The position numbers and the translations under genes are program-made. Positions 1 to 8,108 of a stretch of 25,727 nt of DNA are shown here, piece by piece. Below the pieces are notes generated by a model, which did no database searches, had not been told where the DNA came from, and saw nothing but the letters and a program-made list of their open reading frames with translations. Numbering within the stretch: position 1 is the stretch's first letter; the number at the start of each line of letters is the position of its first letter. Origin of the DNA: a virus; the IMG/VR virus record IMGVR_UViG_3300049489_000152, positions 1 to 25,727 of that record, one strand, 5' to 3'.

Positions 1-21
1 CTTAAAAAGTGAATTTTTAAC

Positions 22-27
22 TATAAT
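22..27 (+). promoter_or_regulatory. Possible -10 promoter element ahead of the head operon
   Basis: A perfect TATAAT lies in an A+T-rich patch (1-27) that stands out from the GC-rich window. Any -35 box would sit at or beyond the left edge, so it cannot be judged. If this is used, transcription would begin near base 34. The TTG at 27 would then be outside the transcript, and the terminase start would be GTG 63 or TTG 72. Confidence 0.3.
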
Positions 28-830
28 TGACCGCCCCGGCCCCCTGTGCTAAAGTTAACGCCGTGGAGTTATTGGTTAAACGCGGGGACTTTGCGGCCCG
101 TGCGGGGGTATCGCCCGCCGCTGTGACGCGGGTCTGTAAGACATTGCTCGCGCCCGCTTGCGTGGGGAACCGAATCGACATGGCGCACCCGGTCGCGGTC
201 GCGTATCTGTCCCGGGAGCTACCGCACCAACGCAACAAACCCCCGGCCCCTGTGGCCTCACAGGTGCCCGCCACGCCTCCCGGCGTAGAGATCCAGACCG
301 TCCCCCCGGTCGAGGCCCCGGCGGCCCGTAAGCGCGACCCACGGGTTCGCCCTGCTAGGGATCCGAACGAGCGCCCCCCGAAACGTGGGAGGGCGGCGGC
401 GCACGAAACGAAAAAAGCGGCGGGGGCTGGTACGGAACCGGCGGCCCATGAGACGAGCGACATGCAGCGGTACGGGGATATGAGCCTGCGGGACCTTGTC
501 GCACAATTCGGGACGGACACGCGGTTTTTAGATTGGCTCCGCGCGTATCAGACCCTAGAGGGCATACAAGAAAAACGAATCAAGAATGCCGCGGCGACGG
601 GGGACCTCGTTAGTCGTGAGTTAGTTCGGCGCGGCATCATGGAACCTGTGACCGAAACGGCCACGAAGTTATTAACCGACGCGGCCCGGACGATCTCAGT
701 CCGCGCGTCCGCCATGGCCATGGCGGGTCAGACTGTGCCCGAGGTCGAGGCGCTCGTCGTGGAAATCATTCAGAGTTATATCCGCCCGCTCAAGGCGCGC
801 ATGGTGCGGTCACTTGTTACAGAACCTTGA
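27..830 (+). CDS. terS: Phage terminase small subunit
   Basis: This is the DNA-recognition subunit of the packaging motor, which binds the phage packaging site and loads the large subunit. Residues 13-62 look like a helix-turn-helix of the Nu1 or small-terminase type (KRGDFAARAGVSPAAVTRV). Residues 71-145 are a Pro/Ala/Arg-rich, probably disordered linker. Residues 150-267 are a mostly helical C-terminal part, expected to oligomerise and contact the large subunit. At 267 aa it is longer than many small terminases because of the linker. The start is uncertain. TTG 27 follows an in-frame TAA directly and lacks a clear ribosome-binding site, and GTG 63 and TTG 72 are alternatives. It overlaps the large terminase by 17 bases. 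The role rests on the HTH plus position immediately before the large terminase. Confidence 0.72.
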   Translation: MTAPAPCAKVNAVELLVKRGDFAARAGVSPAAVTRVCKTLLAPACVGNRIDMAHPVAVAYLSRELPHQRNKPPAPVASQVPATPPGVEIQTVPPVEAPAARKRDPRVRPARDPNERPPKRGRAAAHETKKAAGAGTEPAAHETSDMQRYGDMSLRDLVAQFGTDTRFLDWLRAYQTLEGIQEKRIKNAAATGDLVSRELVRRGIMEPVTETATKLLTDAARTISVRASAMAMAGQTVPEVEALVVEIIQSYIRPLKARMVRSLVTEP

Positions 831-2799
831 AACGATCGGGGCGGACTGGCTCGCGGAACGGATCGCGGAGATCCCGGAAACGATCGCGCGCGTCCGTCCG
901 TCGACCTATAACGAGGGCGCGCGCTACCTCCCGGAAAGTGTAACGAATTTACCGGGGTTCATACGCTACGACGTCGCGCCGTATATGCGGGAGATTGTGG
1001 ATTGTCTCGACGTTGACAGTCCGGTGCGCGAGGTCGTGCTCAAGAAAGGCGCCCAGATCGCATACACGACGAGCGTGCTCGAGGCTGGTATGTTTTATTA
1101 CATCGGCCACGTTCGGACGCTCCCGCTCATGTACATAACAGCAGATTCGGAGCTGGCGGCGTCGCGCGTAGAAAATAATATTTTGCCTATGCTCCACCAG
1201 TCCGGGCTCTCGGGCGTGATCCGTTCGGCGGACGAGGGGAACATTAGGAAAACGGGAAAAAATAAGAGCCAGATCCAGTTCGCGGGCGGTGGCTACCTGA
1301 TCCCACAGGGCGCCCAGAACGCTAATAAAATGCGGGCCGTATCTGTGGCCGTGATACTACAGGACGAGATCGACGCATGGCCGCTGATCGTGGGGAAACA
1401 GGGCGACCCGCTCGCGCTCACGGACGCTCGCGCCTCGGGGTACTATGACCGGCGAAAAATTTTCCGGGGGTCGACGCCGCTACTCAAGGGGTCGAGTAAA
1501 ATCGAGACGGCGTTCATGCGTGGAGACCAACGCGTGTATCGAGTGTTATGCCGCGCGTGTAATTTTCCGCAGGCGTTACGGTGGGAAACGATCGACAAGG
1601 CGACGGGGATCGTCGGTGGATTTACATGGGATACAGACGGCGGCATGCTTGTCGAGGGTTCCGTGCGGTGGCGCTGTGCATCGTGCGGGCACGCCCACGC
1701 GGAGCATGACAAGGCGCGGCTATTTTCGGCGGCGGAGGGGGCGCACTGGCACCCGACAGCGCGCCCGGCGGCGGACTGGCTGAGATCGTATCACCTCCCC
1801 GGATTATATTCGCCTGTGGGCATGGCGCCGTGGAGTTCATGCGTCGACAAGTATCTGCAATCATACGACCCGATAGAACGGCGCGTGATTGATATAGGAA
1901 AATATCAAGCGTTTTATAATAATATTTTGGGAGAAACGTTTGAGACGCGCGGCGCTCGTATTAGCTTCATGTCCGTATCGTCCCACAGACGGACGGCGTA
2001 CAACATGGGACAGATCCCGAACGCCTACGCGATTAAATACGCGGGGTCGCCTGTTCTGTTTTTAACGTGTCAGGTCGACGTACATAAAACTTTTTTAAGG
2101 GTCGCTATCATGGGGTGGTCCCGCGATACGCGGTGCTTTCTTGTGGATTATACCCGAATCGAGGGCGCGGATTTTACGGAAACGACGGAACCGGGGTGGG
2201 GCGAATTGCGGCGCGTGATCGAAGAAAAAAAATACACGGCGGACAATGGCACGCAGTACGGAATTAACCTGACGTTGATCGACGCGGGGTATACGAACGC
2301 GACCGTCTCCGCGTTCTGTGGGGAGTATTCGCAAGGCGTGTATCCGATCCTCGGGCGGGATCGTCCTAGCAAAAATCAACGGATTACAGAATTTGCAGAA
2401 TTTAAAACGCAGGCGGGGACGCTCGGGTATAGGATTCTCGTCGACCACTACAAAGATCGGATCGCGCCGGTACTCCGTCGCGAATGGCACGAGGATTCGG
2501 GGCCGCAGGCGATATATCATTTTAACGCGCCGGTCGATACCTCCGATGAGGATCTTAAAGAATTGACACGCGAGACACGCCGCGAGATAACAGACGAGGC
2601 GGGCGGCGTGACGTACAAATGGCACAGGCCGGGGAACGCCCGGAACGAGTTGTGGGATCTGCTAGGCTACGGCCATGCCGCTGTGGAGATATTGGCATGG
2701 CAGATTTGTATCCGTCACTTTGAGCTCGACATGGTAGAGTGGCCGAGGTTCTGGGATTTTGTGGAGGCGACGCCGTCCGCGTTCGGTCGTAGTGTATAA
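814..2799 (+). CDS. terL: Phage terminase large subunit, GpA (lambda gpA) family
   Basis: This ATP-driven motor and nuclease cuts concatemeric DNA and pumps it into the prohead through the portal. The lambda GpA pattern is visible. A Walker A-like stretch lies at residues 77-86 (KKGAQIAYTT), and a Walker B lies at 180-186 with D184-E185. A zinc ribbon is formed by C246/C249 and C288/C291. Nuclease-type acidic residues are D422 (CQVDV), D490 (LIDAG) and D615 (LWDLLGYG). The 661 aa length matches the family. The start is TTG 814, inside the end of the small subunit, and suggests translational coupling. No earlier ATG is available in frame near it, and the N-terminus runs well into the expected GpA fold. 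Walker A lacks the canonical GxGKT form, as in lambda gpA. The assignment is secure. Confidence 0.95.
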   Translation: MLQNLETIGADWLAERIAEIPETIARVRPSTYNEGARYLPESVTNLPGFIRYDVAPYMREIVDCLDVDSPVREVVLKKGAQIAYTTSVLEAGMFYYIGHVRTLPLMYITADSELAASRVENNILPMLHQSGLSGVIRSADEGNIRKTGKNKSQIQFAGGGYLIPQGAQNANKMRAVSVAVILQDEIDAWPLIVGKQGDPLALTDARASGYYDRRKIFRGSTPLLKGSSKIETAFMRGDQRVYRVLCRACNFPQALRWETIDKATGIVGGFTWDTDGGMLVEGSVRWRCASCGHAHAEHDKARLFSAAEGAHWHPTARPAADWLRSYHLPGLYSPVGMAPWSSCVDKYLQSYDPIERRVIDIGKYQAFYNNILGETFETRGARISFMSVSSHRRTAYNMGQIPNAYAIKYAGSPVLFLTCQVDVHKTFLRVAIMGWSRDTRCFLVDYTRIEGADFTETTEPGWGELRRVIEEKKYTADNGTQYGINLTLIDAGYTNATVSAFCGEYSQGVYPILGRDRPSKNQRITEFAEFKTQAGTLGYRILVDHYKDRIAPVLRREWHEDSGPQAIYHFNAPVDTSDEDLKELTRETRREITDEAGGVTYKWHRPGNARNELWDLLGYGHAAVEILAWQICIRHFELDMVEWPRFWDFVEATPSAFGRSV

Positions 2800-2807
2800 T
2801 AGATCCC

Positions 2808-3065
2808 ATGGCAGACCCATGGCTCGTCGAGCGGATTACTAAAACCAAGGCGATCATTGTCGCAATTGAGGACGCCGTGCTGGCGCTCTCAGGCGCGAAC
2901 GGGGTACAGTCATACACACTCGATACAGGTCAAGGGCGGCAAACTGTGACGCGCGAAAGTGTGAGCGCGCTACAAGGCCAGCTCGATTCGTTATATAATC
3001 GGGTGGCAACGCTAGAGGCGCGGGCTACCGGTTGCGGCGTCGTGACAGTCCGCCCGGATTTTTAG
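2808..3065 (+). CDS. Small gpW-position head-tail joining protein (putative)
   Basis: This is an 85 aa protein between large terminase and portal, the position of lambda gpW, which plugs the portal and joins head to tail. The visible pattern is an N-terminal helix (residues 5-28), a beta-turn segment with TGQGRQTVTRES (about 40-52), and a second helix (SALQGQLDSLYNRVATLEA, 52-70). This resembles small W-like joining proteins, in which a hydrophobic helix, a hairpin and a second helix are typical. The start ATG 2808 has no strong ribosome-binding site and lies 8 bases after the terminase stop. The C-terminus ends TVRPDF. The function is inferred from size, predicted shape and position, and homology was not tested. 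Confidence 0.6.
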   Translation: MADPWLVERITKTKAIIVAIEDAVLALSGANGVQSYTLDTGQGRQTVTRESVSALQGQLDSLYNRVATLEARATGCGVVTVRPDF

Positions 3066-3066
3066 C

Positions 3067-4728
3067 ATGAAATTTTTTGGCCGCGAATTTTTCCGGGAGA
3101 CTACACGCCCGGCGCTCCCGACCGTGACGCTCGACCAGCTCCCGTCCGCCTCGTTTTTTGGGGACTACGCGCGGACGATTTACGACGGCGAAAAATTCCC
3201 CGGCGGGTTTGGACTGACTGAGATCCAGACCCCGGACTATTGGCTGCTCCGAACACGGTCCGCTCAATTGTTCACCTCGAATCTATACGCGGCGGGCTTG
3301 ATTCGGCGCCTGATAACGAACGAGATTAATACAGGCTTGACGCCCGAGGCGTCGCCCGACGAGGCGATTCTGGGGCTCGCGCCTGATTCGCTAAACGATT
3401 GGACCGAGAACGTCGAGAACCGGTTCGGATTGTGGGCAAAAAATAAGACGCGGTGCGACGTTCGCGGGCTCTCCACGTTCGGGGAGCTACAACGGGACGC
3501 CCGTCGCGAGGCATTGATCGAGGGCGACGTGCTCGCGGTCATACGCTCAAGCCCGGCGGACGGCATGCCCATGCTGCAATTTATACGCGGGAATCGGGTC
3601 CGCACACCCTACGATCCGAACGGCTCACAGATCGCGCCCGGCGCGCGGGTATATGAGGGCGTGGAGGTTGACGCGGACGGGCGGCATGTCGCGTTCTGGG
3701 TACTACAGGACGATGGATCGTATAAGCGCCTCCCGGCGTTCGGGCCTATCACGGGCCGCCCTACTGCGTGGCTATGCTATGGCGTGGGGAAACGGTACGG
3801 GGACCACAGGGGCATGCCATTGCTCGCGCTTGTTCTGCAATCGCTTCGCGAGGTTGACCGCTATCGTGATAGCGCACAGCGTAAGGCTGTGATTAATTCC
3901 ATGCTCGCAATGTTTATTAAAAAATCACAGGATAAAATGGGGACGCTACCCGTAACGGGCGGCGCTACTCGACGCGACAAGATCGAAGCCGTGGGCGCGG
4001 ACGGCGCGGCGCGTAAGTATGACCTCGCGGGACAGATCCCCGGCGTCGTGTTTCAGGAATTGCAAGTGGGCGAGGAGCCGGTCGGGTTCTCAAGTCAGGG
4101 GACCGACGTCAATTTTGGTACTTTTGAGGCGGCTATAATTCAAGCGGTGGCGTGGGCGAATGAGATCCCGCCCGAGATTTTAACGCTCGCGTTCTCGAAT
4201 AACTATAGCGCGTCGCAAGCGGCCATTAATGAATTTAAAATTTATCTCAATCTAGTATGGAGCTCGTTCGGTGAGAACGTATGCCAGCCGGTGTACACCG
4301 ATTGGCTATTATCCGCCACGCTTGCGGGTACGATCGCGGCGCCCGGATTGCTCGAGGCGTACCGCGACCCCGCACAGGGCGACAAGTTCGGCGCGTGGAT
4401 CTCTGCGGATTGGTACGGCTCGATTAAACCCAGCACGGATACATTGAAACAGGCGCGCGGATCGCAGCTCCTAGTCTCTGAGGGGTGGAGCACGAACGCG
4501 CGCGAGGCACGGATTACCACGGGCACGAAGTTCTCGAAAAATATCAAGCGCCTTAAACGCGAGAACGAGCTCAAGGCGGAGGCGCTCCGTCCGCTCGCGG
4601 AGTTTAATCGCGAGTTCGGAATTACTCCCGCGCCCGGCGCGACGGAGCCCGCCATGACCGCGGAACCCATGGACGAGTTAGACGAGAGGGGCGCGCCTGT
4701 GGTACAATTGCACCCGAGGACCGCATGA
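3067..4728 (+). CDS. Portal protein, lambda gpB family
   Basis: This forms the dodecameric ring at one vertex of the head, through which DNA enters and to which the tail docks. The 553 aa protein has the lambda-type portal layout. An N-terminal segment is followed by LRTRSAQLFTSNLYAAGLIRRLITNE (52-80), then a central region with GDVLAVIRS and a clip/stem-like part. Next comes the family's conserved SQGTDVNFGTFEAAIIQAVAWANEIPPEIL (about 345-375), with the NNYSASQAAINEF motif just after it. The acidic Ala/Pro-rich tail after residue 520 is probably flexible. ATG 3067 has GGA 8 bases upstream and lies 1 base after the previous stop. The stop overlaps the next start (ATGA at 4725). Confidence 0.95.
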   Translation: MKFFGREFFRETTRPALPTVTLDQLPSASFFGDYARTIYDGEKFPGGFGLTEIQTPDYWLLRTRSAQLFTSNLYAAGLIRRLITNEINTGLTPEASPDEAILGLAPDSLNDWTENVENRFGLWAKNKTRCDVRGLSTFGELQRDARREALIEGDVLAVIRSSPADGMPMLQFIRGNRVRTPYDPNGSQIAPGARVYEGVEVDADGRHVAFWVLQDDGSYKRLPAFGPITGRPTAWLCYGVGKRYGDHRGMPLLALVLQSLREVDRYRDSAQRKAVINSMLAMFIKKSQDKMGTLPVTGGATRRDKIEAVGADGAARKYDLAGQIPGVVFQELQVGEEPVGFSSQGTDVNFGTFEAAIIQAVAWANEIPPEILTLAFSNNYSASQAAINEFKIYLNLVWSSFGENVCQPVYTDWLLSATLAGTIAAPGLLEAYRDPAQGDKFGAWISADWYGSIKPSTDTLKQARGSQLLVSEGWSTNAREARITTGTKFSKNIKRLKRENELKAEALRPLAEFNREFGITPAPGATEPAMTAEPMDELDERGAPVVQLHPRTA

Positions 4729-5870
4729 CCTATTGGCTATTACACGAACCGAAACTGGCCGAGATTCAAGCCCTACGCGAGCACGGGGTTAACCCGTCCG
4801 CGTCGGACCTGAAAGCGTTCGCGGATTCGGCACGGGTAACAGCGGCGGCGGTAGTTGATCCCGTGGGCGGGGACGCCCGGATCGACGTCAGGGGGGTTCT
4901 CACGAACGCGCCTGATTTTTGGCTATGGTTCATGGACATACCTAATACAACGTATCCCGATATTTTGACGGCCCTCGGTTCGGCTATGATTGACCCGCGT
5001 GTCTCGCGGATCGTGCTCTCGATTGATAGCCCGGGCGGTGAGGTATCGGGATTGTGGCCGGTTCTCGACGTGATCCATGCGAGCGCGAAACCGATCCGCG
5101 CGGAGGTATCGGGCATGGCCGCGTCCGCGGCGTATGCTATCGCCTCACAGGCGGACGAGATCGTGGCGGATAATCGCGGCGACATGTTCGGGTCGATCGG
5201 GGTCGCTTCACAGTTCCGGGTTAACCCGACGGTGGTCGACATAACGAGCACGGACGCCCCGGAAAAACGCCCGAACGTGAGCACGCCCGACGGTATCGCC
5301 GTCGTTCGGAAACAGCTCGACGCGATCCATGCGCTATTTGTGGATTCGATCGCGCGCGGTCGTAACGTTACAGCCCAGAAAATTAACGCGGATTATGGCC
5401 GCGGGTCAGTCGTTCTCGCAGAGGACGCACGGGCGCGTGGCATGATCGACGGAATCAAGGGGGCCGCTATGGCTCCCGCAACAAATATTAAACCCGCGGC
5501 GATAGCCGTACAAAAACAGGAGACGATCCCCATGGATCAAGCCACACTACAGGCGCAGCACCCCGCGGTATATTCTGCCGTTCTGGATGCAGGCGTCAAA
5601 CAAGAACGCGACCGAGTATGCGCCCACATGATCATGGGCGAACAATCGGGCGACATGAAAACCGCGAGCGCCGCAATCCGTGACGGGTCAGCCATGACCC
5701 TCACATTGCAAGCGACATACATGACCGCAGCCCAGAACCGCGCCGCTATTGTGGCGCGTGTGACTGAGGGCGGCGCGGTCGCCGCAGCGGCCACCCCGGG
5801 CGCTCCCGAGTCTACGGACGCGGGGGCTCTCAAGGTTCTAAAAATTGTTTCCGACGCTGTGGGGGTATAA
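4725..5870 (+). CDS. S49-family prohead protease with C-terminal scaffold region (lambda gpC-type)
   Basis: This is the capsid maturation protease, related to signal-peptide peptidase SppA and lambda gpC. It acts inside the prohead on scaffold and itself. Residues 93-160 carry the S49 core: IVLSIDSPGGEVSG, then GMAASAAYAIA with the probable nucleophile Ser134, then FGSIGV. Lys181 (DAPEKRPN) is the likely general base, 47 residues downstream, close to the Ser-Lys spacing of lambda gpC. After about residue 250 the protein changes to a helical, Ala/Gln-rich region that looks like scaffold. An internal in-frame ATG with a strong ribosome-binding site (see 5532-5870) could make this region separately, as Nu3 is made inside lambda C. 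ATG 4725 has GAGGA 5 bases upstream and overlaps the portal stop. Confidence 0.93.
   Translation: MTYWLLHEPKLAEIQALREHGVNPSASDLKAFADSARVTAAAVVDPVGGDARIDVRGVLTNAPDFWLWFMDIPNTTYPDILTALGSAMIDPRVSRIVLSIDSPGGEVSGLWPVLDVIHASAKPIRAEVSGMAASAAYAIASQADEIVADNRGDMFGSIGVASQFRVNPTVVDITSTDAPEKRPNVSTPDGIAVVRKQLDAIHALFVDSIARGRNVTAQKINADYGRGSVVLAEDARARGMIDGIKGAAMAPATNIKPAAIAVQKQETIPMDQATLQAQHPAVYSAVLDAGVKQERDRVCAHMIMGEQSGDMKTASAAIRDGSAMTLTLQATYMTAAQNRAAIVARVTEGGAVAAAATPGAPESTDAGALKVLKIVSDAVGV
5518..5522 (+). promoter_or_regulatory. Internal ribosome-binding site for a nested scaffold protein
   Basis: AGGAG lies 9 bases before an ATG at 5532 that is in frame with the protease gene (codon 270). This is one of the better Shine-Dalgarno sites in the window, yet it lies within a coding region. 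That placement supports a nested internal start. Confidence 0.65.
5532..5870 (+). CDS. Nested in-frame capsid scaffold protein (Nu3-like), putative
   Basis: Starting at the internal ATG 5532 gives a 112 aa protein identical to the C-terminal third of the protease (residues 270-381). It is predicted helical (MDQATLQAQHPAVYSAVLDA, KQERDRVCAHMI, AAQNRAAIVARV) with an Ala/Gly-rich end. This is the composition expected of a scaffold that fills the prohead and is later degraded. In lambda and relatives, the scaffold Nu3 is made from an internal start in the protease gene. Here the same arrangement is suggested by an AGGAG site at ideal spacing and the domain switch just before it. Expression itself has not been shown. 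Confidence 0.65.
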   Translation: MDQATLQAQHPAVYSAVLDAGVKQERDRVCAHMIMGEQSGDMKTASAAIRDGSAMTLTLQATYMTAAQNRAAIVARVTEGGAVAAAATPGAPESTDAGALKVLKIVSDAVGV

Positions 5871-5873
5871 GCC

Positions 5874-6275
5874 ATGAGCAATATCACAATCACCAACGTT
5901 AACGACGGCTCCCCGATCCTGTGCGGCGGTGAGTTTCGCGACGAGCTGCTGACGTTCGCGGGCGCGGCCACGATCAAGGCGGGAACGATTCTGGCGCGCG
6001 ATAGCGTTAGCCTGAAGCTAGTCCCGTTCGTAGTGGGCGGCGTAGCGAACGAGAACGGAATCCCGAAGGCTATCGTCACTTATGAAGTGGTAGCAGCGGG
6101 CGCGGGCGACGTAGCTATTCGCGCCGGGATCTCAGGCAGCTATCGCAAGCCCTTGCTTGTGATTGATGCGGACGGCGACGATAGCAACATCACGGGCGCG
6201 GTCGTAGACAAGCTCCGCGATTATGCCCTGATCCCCGTCGCAGTCACAGAATTAAACACCCTCGACAACCAATAA
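5874..6275 (+). CDS. Head decoration protein, lambda gpD family
   Basis: This small protein binds the outside of the expanded capsid shell and stabilises it against packaged-DNA pressure. At 133 aa it has the gpD-family layout: a flexible N-terminus, then FAGAATIKAGTILARDS (29-45), a central beta-rich part, and a C-terminal DKLRDYALIPVAVTEL. It sits directly between scaffold/protease and major capsid, as in lambda (C-Nu3-D-E). ATG 5874 is 3 bases after the protease stop and has a G-rich run (GTGGGGG) upstream as its ribosome-binding site. Confidence 0.9.
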   Translation: MSNITITNVNDGSPILCGGEFRDELLTFAGAATIKAGTILARDSVSLKLVPFVVGGVANENGIPKAIVTYEVVAAGAGDVAIRAGISGSYRKPLLVIDADGDDSNITGAVVDKLRDYALIPVAVTELNTLDNQ

Positions 6276-6285
6276 GGCGGGCACC

Positions 6286-7377
6286 ATGTCGAATGAAGTC
6301 ACCAAGAAGTTAATCGGCGTCTATGAGCAAATGAGCGCGCCGCTCATGTTTTTGTCGGGCATGTTTAAATCCCCGGCGTCTAACTTTCACGAATCGGAAA
6401 CCGTCGAGATAGACGTGGTCCGCTCGGGCGAGGACGTCTCCGTGGTAATTCAGGACCTGTCTACCGGGTACCGAATTAACAGCACGGACCAATACACGAA
6501 CAAGGAATTTAAACCGCCGGTGCATAAGGAGGCAATCGCGCTTAATAGCTCCGATATGCTCAAGCGTTCAGCCGGTGAGAATCCGTTCGCGTCCGCTGAC
6601 TTGCGCGGTCGTGTGATCTCGCGCTTGTTCTCGGGTATGGTCAAGGTGGAGGCTAAAATCCGCCGGGCTATGGAGTTGCAAGCGTCGCAGATTTTGACCA
6701 CGGGCAAATTAACCCTTGTCGATTCTAACGGTAACGCCGTGTATGATCTGGACTTTGTTCCGAAAGTGACACACTTTCCGAATAGCGCCCTAGCGTGGAG
6801 CAATCCCGCGAGCGATAAAATCGCGGATCTTAAGGCGCTTGGTTCCGTGATTCGTGCGGACGGCCTCGTCAATCCCGACCAGATTATTTTTGGTGAGGGA
6901 TCGTGGGAGCTATTCATTAAAGACGCAGCGGTTCAGAAGCGTTTCGACATACGCCGCATGGAGATCGGAACGATCGCACCCATGGCTATGGTAGACGGCG
7001 GGGAGTATCGCGGGACCGTAGAAATCGGCGTGTATAAGTACGACGTTTGGACCTACGGCGGGCGCTTTAAGCACCCACAATCGGGCGTTTCCACCGCGTA
7101 CATACCCGACGATAAGGTGATCATGCGCGCCTCTACGGGCCGCCTCGATGCCACGTTCGGCGCTGTGCCTAATATTGGCCGCCTGCTAGGCGCCCAGTCG
7201 GTAGTCACATTGCCCGAGCTGCCCACCCGGATCTCGCTACCCGGTCGCTCGATCGACCTCAATACGAATGTGTGGGTAAGCCCCGACGGTGAGACGCTAT
7301 TCGGCGGAATCGCGGCGCGTCCGCTGATGATCCCGACGGCGATTGATACCTTCGGTTGCGTGGATACCCAGATTTAA
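6286..7377 (+). CDS. Major capsid protein, lambda gpE family
   Basis: This is the shell-building protein of the icosahedral head (HK97 fold). The 363 aa length is close to lambda gpE. Family-like segments are the N-terminal FLSGMFKSPASNFHESETVEIDV (23-45) and the long-helix region RAMELQASQIL. The C-terminal domain includes YRGTVEIGVYKYDVWTYGG (about 240-258), followed by PDDKVIMRA. ATG 6286 follows the decoration gene by 10 bases, with AAGGCGGG upstream. It is the last head gene, and a strong terminator follows within 30 bases of its stop. That placement fits a need for many copies of capsid relative to tail proteins. Confidence 0.95.
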   Translation: MSNEVTKKLIGVYEQMSAPLMFLSGMFKSPASNFHESETVEIDVVRSGEDVSVVIQDLSTGYRINSTDQYTNKEFKPPVHKEAIALNSSDMLKRSAGENPFASADLRGRVISRLFSGMVKVEAKIRRAMELQASQILTTGKLTLVDSNGNAVYDLDFVPKVTHFPNSALAWSNPASDKIADLKALGSVIRADGLVNPDQIIFGEGSWELFIKDAAVQKRFDIRRMEIGTIAPMAMVDGGEYRGTVEIGVYKYDVWTYGGRFKHPQSGVSTAYIPDDKVIMRASTGRLDATFGAVPNIGRLLGAQSVVTLPELPTRISLPGRSIDLNTNVWVSPDGETLFGGIAARPLMIPTAIDTFGCVDTQI

Positions 7378-7403
7378 ACGGGTCCGATCTGAAACAGTAA
7401 CGC

Positions 7404-7435
7404 AAGGCCCCCGGATCATGGGGGCTTTTTTTTTT
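7404..7435 (+). terminator. Rho-independent terminator after the capsid gene
   Basis: A 6-bp all-GC stem (GCCCCC 7407-7412 with GGGGGC 7420-7425) with a 7-base loop is followed by ten consecutive T. A/G bases before the stem can extend the pairing into the T run. Its position between head and neck/tail genes suggests partial termination rather than a full stop, because the next gene has no obvious promoter. Confidence 0.9.
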
Positions 7436-7449
7436 GATGGAGTAACACC

Positions 7450-7728
7450 ATGGCGAAACAAGATAAAAAAACGCGCGACCGTGTGGCCGCAGACGTGACC
7501 TCGGCGGACGTAGCGACCGAAACACCCGACGCCCCGACGGATACCCTCCCCGGCGTCTCTGTGGCGCCACAGGGGCCCGAGCTTGCGGCGGTCTACATCG
7601 TGGCAGGGCGTAAGAACATAACGAGCGCTCGGGGGATTCTAGGCCCCGGCGATCGTGTAACGCCAGCGGCGTTCGCGCCCGGTGTATTTGAGGCAATGAT
7701 CCAAGCCGGGGCTATCGTCCGGGCATGA
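7450..7728 (+). CDS. Hypothetical neck-region protein
   Basis: This 92 aa protein is unrecognised by clear motif. The N-terminal 45 residues are charged, then Thr/Pro/Asp-rich, and probably disordered. The C-terminal half (AAVYIVAGRKNITSARGILG, GDRVTPAAFAPGVFEAMIQAGAIV) looks like a compact beta-rich fold. It recalls small proteins that follow the capsid gene in Mu-like phages (the gp35 position). ATG 7450 has GGAG about 8 bases upstream. Its stop overlaps the next start, so it is translationally coupled to the neck genes. A structural or assembly role at the head-tail interface is inferred from position only. Confidence 0.6.
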   Translation: MAKQDKKTRDRVAADVTSADVATETPDAPTDTLPGVSVAPQGPELAAVYIVAGRKNITSARGILGPGDRVTPAAFAPGVFEAMIQAGAIVRA

Positions 7729-8108
7729 ACCTCCGCACGTTAGCGGAGGCCGATCTAGCGGAGACGTTGGAGGACGCCGTGGGCGGGTTCGGGTGGCCGA
7801 TCAAGCTCACGAACCCGGCGGGCGTTTCGGCGGATCTCGTCGGGCAATCGAATGATATAGCTATGGTCATTGACCCGGACACGGGTACCGCTATCAGTGG
7901 GCGCGCGGCGTCGTGCGCTCTCAGGATCGCGTCAATCGTGGCCGCGGGTCTCGCGCTCCCGCAAGGTATCGCGGCGCCCACGTCTAAGCCGTGGGTCGTA
8001 GAGTTCGCGGACATACAGGGCGGGGCGTATAAGTTTAAGGTCGCTAAATCTAACCCGGATCGCGGCATGGGCGTCGTGACGCTACAGCTCGAGGCGTACA
8101 CTTCATGA
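7725..8108 (+). CDS. Putative head-tail connector (stopper-like)
   Basis: This 127 aa protein lies in the neck-gene cluster between capsid and sheath. It begins with a helix (LAEADLAETLEDAVGGFGWP) and continues as a beta-rich body with PAGVSADLVGQSND, IDPDTGTAISGRAASCALR and a C-terminal GMGVVTLQLEAYTS. Short N-terminal helix plus beta-barrel is the common shape of head-tail stopper/joining proteins (gpFII-like and SPP1 gp16-like). Those proteins bind under the portal and seal the head after packaging. It overlaps its neighbours on both sides by ATGA, indicating coupled translation. Family assignment is an inference from shape, size and position. Confidence 0.55.
   Translation: MNLRTLAEADLAETLEDAVGGFGWPIKLTNPAGVSADLVGQSNDIAMVIDPDTGTAISGRAASCALRIASIVAAGLALPQGIAAPTSKPWVVEFADIQGGAYKFKVAKSNPDRGMGVVTLQLEAYTS

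Noticed and set aside
2095-2625. A 176-codon minus-strand reading frame opposite the large terminase
   Set aside because: It is antisense to conserved nuclease-domain codons, with no family features.
2793-2799. TATAAT before the gpW-like gene as a promoter
   Set aside because: It has no -35 partner at proper distance and overlaps the terminase stop codon. Similar TATAAT words occur inside genes (for example near 4133, 8651 and 15956).
5537-6079. A 180-codon minus-strand reading frame opposite scaffold and decoration genes
   Set aside because: It is antisense shadow, with low-complexity Ala/Ser/Thr content and no start signal.
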